DNA of 5,655 bases from Halobacteria archaeon. GTDB lineage: Bacteria; Pseudomonadota; Gammaproteobacteria; UBA9214. The notes below the pieces were generated by a model, which worked only from the letters and a program-made list of their open reading frames with translations, was not told the origin of the DNA and searched no databases. The DNA is taken from contig JABDRC010000202.1 in NCBI GenBank assembly GCA_013041945.1, positions 1-5,655 of the forward strand, given 5' to 3'. Position 1 is the first letter of the stretch. Every line of letters starts with the position of its first letter. The position numbers were made by a program, and so were the translations under genes. Shown here one piece after another: positions 1-5,655 of the stretch.

Positions 1-3000
1 ACAGGTCGGTACGGTTCAGTACGGTCCAGCGGCGTGCAAGCGGACGGTGCACGAGCCCGATTCGCAGATCTGCCGTGGTGCCGTCCTCACCGGTCACCGC
101 CTGTGTCTCGAACAGCTGCAGGCGCGCTGACAGCCCCAGCCCGGGGCGTGCCTCGCCGGCGGCGGCGCTGTACAGCCCCCACTTGTCCTCGGTATCGGCG
201 AAGCGGTGTTCCAGGCGCGACGTCCATGACCAGTCCGCGTGCTGGTAAGTTGCGCCCAGCGATATGGCGGTGAAATCCCCGGTACTCGCCGAGGCCGATG
301 GCAGGGTGGGAGCCAGCGGGGTAGCGCCTGGATCCCGTATCGTCGTGCTGCTGTCGAGGCTCGTATTGACGCTCCAGGCATCGCTCACCCGCCAGGCCTG
401 TACCAGCCCGGCGTTGGCGAACAGTCGCGGGCCATACTCGCTGCCGCGCTGTTCCAGCGAGGTATTCAGGGTCGCACCGGTCCACGGACGCGCATTCATG
501 CCGATGCGGGTGCTGTGCGTGTCTTCGTTATCGCCGAAGGTCAGCTCCTGTTCCAGGAACAGGGTGGTGGAGGGATTCAGCAGGTAATCGGCACCGAGGA
601 CGGTCCGGGTCGGATAGTCGGCACTGGCATTCTCATCCAGTGACTGGCTGTGATCGATGCGCAGGTTGAGCCGGTCATCCTGCAGTGTACGATGTGCACC
701 GAGGGTCAGCTGGTTCGAGCGGTTGGTGGTGCCGTTGGTAAAACGGTCGCGTACTGCACGCACACCGGCCGACACCCCGTAACCATCTACCTCGTGGACG
801 ACAGCGGCCTCGACCACATCGCGTTCGGCATCGGTCTGCAGGTCGGCCTGACGAAAGGCCTGCCCCGTCAGTTGCGTCCGGTCGGTTATCCGGTAACGCC
901 CGTCCACGCCATACAGCCGGGTGCCGGCGCCAATGCCGCTCTGCTGGCCGATGCCGAAGCCGGCCTCGCGCTCGCGGTAATAAACGCTGCCATCCACGAT
1001 ACTGCCGGCATGGTTGAGTTCAGCCAGGACGGCGTCCCGCTCCGATAATGAACCCTGCTGGCTGGTGGCATATTCGAGTTTCAGCTGCGTCTGGTCAGTG
1101 AGGTCGACGGTCGCATCCACACCTTTCAGCGTATCGTCGTCACCACTCTGTCCCTGGTTGATATACGTCGCACCGACCTCGGCCCGCTGGTCCATGAGCT
1201 GCACCGCGGCGCGCCCGCCATAACTCCACTCGTCAGCACCACTGTCGCGGGTCTCATAGTCAACCACGATGTATACCGGGTTCAGCGCGGCGTCCTGGCT
1301 CGGCACCGGCGACCGGAAGAACAACGTGCCCGCGTCATAATCGATGTTGTAATCGGTATGTCGCGACATCGTCTGCGTGGACAACACGATCTGCGGGCGG
1401 AAGCGATCACGCGTTTCGATTCTCACCTTGTCCGAGTTGAATACCAGGTCGGTGAAACGCAGGCGGTAAAGACCCGAGGTGCCGTCACCGCGCAGCTCGT
1501 CCTTGACAAATTTCTGCCCGCTGTCGCTGGCAAATACGTTCAGGTTGACGCGCTCATTGCGATACTCCGACTTGTAACCGGTCAGTGACCGGTCGTAGCG
1601 CGCCAGCTCGGTCACGGTCAGGCCGGTGGTGTAGTCACCGAACAGGGCATAGAACTGGCGACGTTCCAGGCGCAGGTAGAGTTTTTCGCGGCTGGACGCA
1701 TCGTAACCCTGCGCCGTGTTGTCGCCGTAGACGGTGAAGTAGCTGTCCGGATCGATTTCCTGGAACAGGGTATTGCGTTCCTGCGCATCCCTGGCGGAGT
1801 CATAGGCCAGCGTCAGCAGCCACTCGCCCCTGACCGTGCCGCGGGCAAACAGCGATACCTTGCCATCGGTGAAGGTGTCGCGCTCGAGATCTGCGGCAGA
1901 CAGGGATTCCAGGTTTCCGCTGACGGTATTATGCGCCAGTGTACCCTCGGCAAGACCGACCAGTACCCAGTCGCGTGGCGCGGCCTGCAGCCACGGGCGC
2001 AGGCGGGCATCGCGGTATGCCAGTGGAATCACGATCGTGGCCTCGCCGGTACGGGTCGTCGGCTTGAGTTCGATCAGTGCAATACCGTCCTTGCCGACGC
2101 GGTAGCGCGGGTTGCCGCGGTCCAGTCCGGCCAGCGGCTGGCGCTGCAGGTCATCGATATCCTGCTGCGCGACATGCGGTGGCTCGACCGTGAATTGCCC
2201 GATCAGTCCTTCCCGCACCGGCCGGTTGTCATGGTCATACAGGCGCACCGCGATCACCGGCGTCTGCCGCCCGTCCGCGAGCAGGCGTGACTGCTCACTG
2301 AGCAATTCGGCACGGACCGGCAGTGACGACATGCGCACGTCCCGCTGAATACGCTCGACCAGGTTACCGGCTGAATCGTGCAGCTCGACGACCAGACTGT
2401 TATTGCCCCTGTCGATGTCCACGCCGGCCCACTGGCTGACTGCCAGCGAGCCGGCCGTGTTGCTCGTGCGTGTATCGAAATTAAGTGCACTGACGGCCTT
2501 TCCGTTGAGCTGCAGTGCAACCTTGTGTGCCGGATCATGCTTGACCGCGATGCGAATACTGGCAATCGACGGATTATGATCCGCCGGCGGCCATAACAGT
2601 TCTGCACCGGGTGCAGCGGCATCGACCCACGCTTGGTCATAGGCCGGCATCGCGGCCTGTACGACATCGTTACTCGCGGTCTTTCTGTCCGGCAACACCG
2701 GTTGCTGCCAGTTGCCGGTCACGCTGATGCGGATATTTGCGGACGACTGCATGTCTTTGACCTGTTCGGCATTGACCACCGTCTCGGTCACGATACGCAG
2801 CTCAACACGGCGATTGCGCGCACGGTCCGCAGCCGAATCGTTTGGCACATAGGGACGCGTCGCACCCAGGCCGTTGACCGTAATTGCGGATTCCGGCAGT
2901 TGCAGCCGTTTGGCAAGGTATTCACCGACCTCGCGTGCGCGTGCGACCGAGAGTGCAAAGTTGTCGGCATACTGCGCCTGCGAGCGTTTGCGGATCGGCA

Positions 3001-5365
3001 GGTTATCGGTATGACCGGTCGCCTCGATGCGAATGACCTTGTGCCCGCGCAGCCGTTCGGCCAGTTGTTTGAGCGCCTGGCGGTCGGCCCTCGACAGGCT
3101 GGTACTGAAGGAGTCGAAATGCATACCCTCGTCATCCCACAGGTCCTGCTCATGCACGACCCGCTGCATCAGTGTTTCCACCACCGGCGTGCGCTGGCCG
3201 GCCTGGTCCGGGCTATCGAACATGAGAAAGGCCTTTGCCGGCAGCTCGGCGGCCCTGCCTGCGGTATCGACTTCGGCGATAAAGTTCAGCTCCCGGCGCC
3301 AGTCACCCGGCACATCGTCAAGGCTGTAGACCAGTACCGTGCCACGCACCTCCGGGTCGTCGATGGTCTGGTTGTCGAGCACGCTGCTGCCGGGCAGGTA
3401 ACGGACATCCGCCGGCAGGTTGATCATCAGGCGCATATTGGTCAGTGCTACTGCACCGCCCTGCAGGGCAAGGTGATAACTGGCAATGTGTTCGCGCACA
3501 CCGCTGCTGAAGGCGAGACCGACCTCCGCCGCGGGCAGCGGCCGAGAGCGGACATGGAAATCAGTACGCCATAATGTCCCGCCCTGCAAATCGACAAAGC
3601 GCGACCAGGCCCGTCCGGCGAAACGGCTTTCTTCGTCACAGATGACCGGTTCATATTGTGGCGCAAGCGTTTCGAGGTCCATCTGCACCACGTGGCTGCC
3701 GGGGCGCACGCCCTCGAAGTGGAACATGCCCTGCTCGTCACTGACCACCCGGGCCCCGTTCTCCAGGTAAATGCGTACGCCGGCTACACCGGTGGCTTCC
3801 TCGCTGTCGGGTGCGGTACAGCCATCGGCCAGCACCCGGCCCATCAGCACATTGCGATCACGCAGAAAATCCTGCTTGACCTCCACACTGGCCGATGCCT
3901 CATTCGAGAACAGGGAATTGCCATTGGCGCTCGCGAGCGCACGGTTGGTCAGGGTATCCGCTCTGGTCCCCGGCGCAACGACAACCACGTAGCGGACATC
4001 CGTCGCCGTACCGTCCGGCATGTCATTCAGGGTAAAGGTCAGTGACCGGCCATCGGCACTGATGGCCGGGTCCGGCACCGGGTTGCCGTCCACCGTCGTG
4101 GAACCGCGCTGGTAGCGCAAGCCAGGGGGCAGCGCATCGATGATCTGCAGCGTCGTCGCCAGTGCGCCGGTATTGTTGTTCAGGGTCAGCCGGTATTGCA
4201 GGAAATCACCGACGGCCGCCACTTGCTTGTTGGCCACCTTTGCCAGGAAGAAGCCTGCCCCGTCGGGATCCAGCGGTATATCGACCTGGATGGCCGGGCC
4301 GACGGCGACCAGGAACGGCAGGCCGCGCGATCCCGTGGCATTGATGGCAAATGGCGCACCCGGCAGGGTCTGCAGGATGGCGGTGGGTACCACGCTGGGT
4401 GCGGTATAGCCCGCGGGCGCTGTGACCTGCAGGCGATAGGTGGCGGGCGCAACGAACGGGAAGCGGAATTCACCCGGCCCGAAATTATAGACCATCCCGC
4501 CGCTGTCCGTGGTGCTGCCACCGCTGGTAATGGTCGCCGGAAAGATACTGATACCGTCATCGCCATAGACCATGGCCGGCAGGCCGCTGGCGTCGTCGAT
4601 CAGCGTGATCTGCGCACCATTGACCAGCTGGCCGGTGGTGCTGTCGAACACCAGGCCGAAGGGATCGACCAGTGTCGAGGTGGCCGAGGTATCGGTGGCG
4701 TCCGCCACATCGACATAGTTTGCAGTGACCACATCGTCGTCCTGCAAACCGAACTGGCCATTCGACGGCGTGGCGGCGGCAGGATTGCTGATCCCGACAT
4801 ACGACTGGATGTAACCGGTAAACACGCCGGTATCCGGTCCGGTCTCTGTCAGGCGCAACAGCTCGGCATCACCGGTTGCAGTACTGTCGACTGCGACCAG
4901 TACTGTTTCCGCCATCAGCGCATCCTGGTTCTGGTCCAGGTCGGTCAGGCGTACAAACACAGGATCGCCCTGGTGATACATGGTGGCTGTATCCAGCGGC
5001 ACCGGACTGGACAGGTCGATCGGCGTGGCACTGCCTGACGGTACCGGTGGTGGCAACGGAACAAACGGCCCCGCCGGGGTACCACTGCTGCTGTAGTCCG
5101 TGATGGTTACCGGCACCGGCTGTGCCGTGGGTGAGACCGGCGCGTAACGCAGGAACTCGATAGTCGAGGGTGTCCGTGCGATGACGGTCAACGTCGTCAC
5201 GGTATTGGAGGTGCTGGTTATGCCGCCACTGAAGGTTGCCGTGGCGGTATTGTCGATGATCGTCCCGGCAGGGACCGACCACGCCAGGCCCGGCAGCACA
5301 AACAGGCTGAAGAGCAGTAACCGGAAACCGGTCTGCCCATGATTGCGCATGCCGCGCACAATCAT
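1..5365 (-). CDS. Giant modular outer-membrane protein (DUF11 / OmpA-like / beta-barrel), 3' end outside window
   Basis: The frame is open for 1788 codons from ATG 5365 to the left edge with no stop, so the C-terminus is missing. Residues 1-30 are a signal peptide: basic n-region, hydrophobic core LLLFSLFVLPGLA, likely cleavage AWS|VP. Modules in order: a DUF11-like opening strand set (31-65); an Ig-like module with DLDQNQD (142-148) and TETGPDTGVFTG (173-184); a carboxypeptidase-regulatory-like fold (about 233-330); a canonical DUF11 domain (about 371-490, Asn-rich, LPPG turn, SNEASASV end); a prealbumin-like domain (about 505-570, DEQGMFHFEGVRPG) holding the protein's only two cysteines, C516 and C576; a second DUF11-like sandwich (about 610-735); an OmpA peptidoglycan-binding domain (748-859; TGHTD with D787, R809, NRRVEL); Ig-like modules (about 900-1125); then a beta-barrel from about 1150 onward with YALFGDY, DGTSGLYRL and a DYNIDY...IVVDYE block (1338-1371). 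By inference it sits in the outer membrane and is tied to peptidoglycan. Ligand and role are unknown. The start could equally be ATG 5350, five codons in; neither has a clear Shine-Dalgarno. The upstream gene is in the same direction, separated by a terminator-like hairpin. Confidence 0.93.
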   Translation of the reverse strand, partial: MIVRGMRNHGQTGFRLLLFSLFVLPGLAWSVPAGTIIDNTATATFSGGITSTSNTVTTLTVIARTPSTIEFLRYAPVSPTAQPVPVTITDYSSSGTPAGPFVPLPPPVPSGSATPIDLSSPVPLDTATMYHQGDPVFVRLTDLDQNQDALMAETVLVAVDSTATGDAELLRLTETGPDTGVFTGYIQSYVGISNPAAATPSNGQFGLQDDDVVTANYVDVADATDTSATSTLVDPFGLVFDSTTGQLVNGAQITLIDDASGLPAMVYGDDGISIFPATITSGGSTTDSGGMVYNFGPGEFRFPFVAPATYRLQVTAPAGYTAPSVVPTAILQTLPGAPFAINATGSRGLPFLVAVGPAIQVDIPLDPDGAGFFLAKVANKQVAAVGDFLQYRLTLNNNTGALATTLQIIDALPPGLRYQRGSTTVDGNPVPDPAISADGRSLTFTLNDMPDGTATDVRYVVVVAPGTRADTLTNRALASANGNSLFSNEASASVEVKQDFLRDRNVLMGRVLADGCTAPDSEEATGVAGVRIYLENGARVVSDEQGMFHFEGVRPGSHVVQMDLETLAPQYEPVICDEESRFAGRAWSRFVDLQGGTLWRTDFHVRSRPLPAAEVGLAFSSGVREHIASYHLALQGGAVALTNMRLMINLPADVRYLPGSSVLDNQTIDDPEVRGTVLVYSLDDVPGDWRRELNFIAEVDTAGRAAELPAKAFLMFDSPDQAGQRTPVVETLMQRVVHEQDLWDDEGMHFDSFSTSLSRADRQALKQLAERLRGHKVIRIEATGHTDNLPIRKRSQAQYADNFALSVARAREVGEYLAKRLQLPESAITVNGLGATRPYVPNDSAADRARNRRVELRIVTETVVNAEQVKDMQSSANIRISVTGNWQQPVLPDRKTASNDVVQAAMPAYDQAWVDAAAPGAELLWPPADHNPSIASIRIAVKHDPAHKVALQLNGKAVSALNFDTRTSNTAGSLAVSQWAGVDIDRGNNSLVVELHDSAGNLVERIQRDVRMSSLPVRAELLSEQSRLLADGRQTPVIAVRLYDHDNRPVREGLIGQFTVEPPHVAQQDIDDLQRQPLAGLDRGNPRYRVGKDGIALIELKPTTRTGEATIVIPLAYRDARLRPWLQAAPRDWVLVGLAEGTLAHNTVSGNLESLSAADLERDTFTDGKVSLFARGTVRGEWLLTLAYDSARDAQERNTLFQEIDPDSYFTVYGDNTAQGYDASSREKLYLRLERRQFYALFGDYTTGLTVTELARYDRSLTGYKSEYRNERVNLNVFASDSGQKFVKDELRGDGTSGLYRLRFTDLVFNSDKVRIETRDRFRPQIVLSTQTMSRHTDYNIDYDAGTLFFRSPVPSQDAALNPVYIVVDYETRDSGADEWSYGGRAAVQLMDQRAEVGATYINQGQSGDDDTLKGVDATVDLTDQTQLKLEYATSQQGSLSERDAVLAELNHAGSIVDGSVYYREREAGFGIGQQSGIGAGTRLYGVDGRYRITDRTQLTGQAFRQADLQTDAERDVVEAAVVHEVDGYGVSAGVRAVRDRFTNGTTNRSNQLTLGAHRTLQDDRLNLRIDHSQSLDENASADYPTRTVLGADYLLNPSTTLFLEQELTFGDNEDTHSTRIGMNARPWTGATLNTSLEQRGSEYGPRLFANAGLVQAWRVSDAWSVNTSLDSSTTIRDPGATPLAPTLPSASASTGDFTAISLGATYQHADWSWTSRLEHRFADTEDKWGLYSAAAGEARPGLGLSARLQLFETQAVTGEDGTTADLRIGLVHRPLARRWTVLNRTDL

Positions 5366-5373
5366 GGGCAGAC
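5331..5373. repeat. Perfect 15-bp inverted repeat over the start codons of the giant gene
   Basis: GTCTGCCCATGATTG (5331-5345) and CAATCATGGGCAGAC (5359-5373) are exact reverse complements with a 13-base spacer. An alternative fold pairs GCGC with GCGC inside the spacer across a 2-base bulge, leaving a 5-base loop. In the minus-strand mRNA the first candidate ATG (5365-5363) lies in the 5' stem arm and the second (5350-5348) in the loop. The 3' arm encodes part of the signal peptide n-region. The structure is seen directly; a role in controlling translation or transcription is inference. Confidence 0.75.
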
Positions 5374-5392
5374 TGGCTTGCCGGCTGTGTCT

Positions 5393-5460
5393 TGCGTACA
5401 ACCTGCCTGCGTACACGGACAACGTGTCAGACAATTGTTGTACACCTGCAAACGCGACAA
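5393..5460 (-). promoter_or_regulatory. Repeat-dense region upstream of the giant gene, possible promoter/operator
   Basis: Between the hairpin and the start codon lie several short symmetric elements: direct repeats TGCGTACA at 5393-5400 and 5408-5415 (15-base period, plus-strand reading); an inverted repeat ACACG-GACAA-CGTGT at 5413-5427; and the palindrome ACAATTGT at 5431-5438. TGTAC occurs three times on the minus strand (5444-5440, 5415-5411, 5400-5396). This is the expected place for the giant gene's promoter, but no convincing -35/-10 pair is visible. The repeats could be a transcription-factor binding site; no regulator can be named. Confidence 0.25.
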
Positions 5461-5486
5461 TGCCGCCGGCCAGAAGGCCGGCGGCA
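5449..5486 (-). terminator. Probable intrinsic terminator of the upstream gene
   Basis: Perfect inverted repeat TGCCGCCGGCC (5461-5471) and GGCCGGCGGCA (5476-5486) with a 4-base loop. In the minus-strand transcript it starts 56 bases past the upstream stop codon and is followed by TTGTCGCGTTT (5460-5450), a weak and interrupted U-rich tail. The stem is very GC-rich, as in intrinsic terminators of high-GC genomes. The poor U tract means it may be partial, an attenuator, or only a 3'-end stabilising structure. Confidence 0.6.
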
Positions 5487-5541
5487 CGCCGCCATGCAGT
5501 CCTTATTATGCTGGTTAACAACGCACTGACGCAGGTAACCG

Positions 5542-5655
5542 CTACAGGATACCCACGGTGAGCTGCACGTCAAAAGACCCGCCGGAGCCGTTCATGCTGC
5601 CGGTCGGCCTCTGACGAACACAGGTCACAGTCGCGTCGTGGCCATTGGCGTCCGC
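5542..5655 (-). CDS. C-terminal 37 residues of an upstream secreted-type protein, 5' end outside window
   Basis: The frame is open from the right edge and ends at TAG (5544-5542). The visible tail contains DATVTCVRQRPTGSMNG and ends FDVQLTVGIL. It is rich in Gly, Ser and Thr, with one Cys and a final alternating hydrophobic beta-strand. This resembles the closing strands of extracellular Ig-like or DUF11-like beta-sandwich domains, where a 'VTC' strand followed by a Gly/Ser turn and a last strand is common, but 37 residues are too few to assign a family. It is transcribed in the same direction as the giant outer-membrane protein gene 176 bases downstream. If the resemblance is real, the two genes form a cell-surface locus, though the hairpin between them argues against simple read-through. 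The open frame, the stop just before a hairpin and the beta-rich composition support it as a real gene end. No function is proposed. Confidence 0.7.
   Translation of the reverse strand, partial: ADANGHDATVTCVRQRPTGSMNGSGGSFDVQLTVGIL

Noticed and set aside
2254..2667. Minus-strand open frame of 137 codons in another frame
   Set aside because: It is within the giant gene in a shifted frame. The Arg/Ser/Cys-rich composition is typical of out-of-frame GC-rich DNA, whereas the main protein has almost no cysteine.
2633..3574. Plus-strand open frame of 313 codons
   Set aside because: It lies fully antisense to the giant gene across the OmpA domain. Its translation is His/Arg/Gln-rich with no recognisable domain, and such antisense frames are expected opposite a long GC-rich gene. 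The minus-strand frame has clear domain motifs.
4196..5038. Plus-strand open frame of 280 codons
   Set aside because: It is antisense to the N-terminal Ig/DUF11 part of the giant gene. The product is low-complexity, Gly/Arg/Asp-rich, with no signal peptide or motif.
4869..5282. Minus-strand open frame of 137 codons in another frame
   Set aside because: It overlaps the start region of the giant gene in a shifted frame, with Arg/His/Gly-rich translation and no domain. It is a shadow frame.
5366..5522. Extending the giant gene upstream to TTG 5522 or other GTG/TTG codons in the same frame
   Set aside because: The frame is open there, but it would run through the terminator-like hairpin. No ribosome site fits those codons, and it would place the clear signal peptide about 70 residues from the N-terminus.
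1..5655. CRISPR array, tRNA/rRNA, transposon ends or origin
   Set aside because: No regularly spaced repeats, cloverleaf-like sequence, transposase motif or iteron cluster was seen by eye on either strand.

Overview
The window looks like high-GC (about 60% by eye) DNA from a Gram-negative bacterium. A gammaproteobacterium is the most natural guess, from the codon usage and the type of outer-membrane protein, but no taxonomic marker is present. Everything that appears to be coding lies on the minus strand.

Layout, in the direction of transcription (right to left). (1) Positions 5655-5542 hold the last 37 codons of an upstream gene that enters from the right edge. (2) Positions 5541-5366 are a 176-base intergenic region. 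It contains a perfect 11-bp GC-rich hairpin, probably the upstream gene's terminator, then a stretch dense in short direct and inverted repeats, probably the promoter or operator region of the next gene. (3) From about 5365 to the left edge there is one uninterrupted reading frame of 1788 codons with no stop in the window. It is the 5' part of a giant modular surface protein and fills about 95% of the window. Reading frames on the plus strand and in the other minus frames across this region are shadows of this gene.

The giant protein reads in order: signal peptide; Ig-like and DUF11-type beta-sandwich modules with a carboxypeptidase-regulatory-like (prealbumin-like) insert; a complete OmpA-type peptidoglycan-binding domain at residues about 748-859 with its two key residues intact; more Ig-like modules; and a long C-terminal part with the alternating pattern of an outer-membrane beta-barrel, cut by the window edge. 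The simplest model is an outer-membrane protein whose barrel sits in the membrane while the internal OmpA domain ties it to peptidoglycan. Its ligand or substrate cannot be read from the sequence.

No RNA gene, CRISPR array, insertion sequence or replication origin was found. The most unusual non-coding signal is a perfect 15-bp inverted repeat around the start of the giant gene, with one candidate ATG in the stem and the other in the loop. Neither ATG has a clear Shine-Dalgarno sequence.
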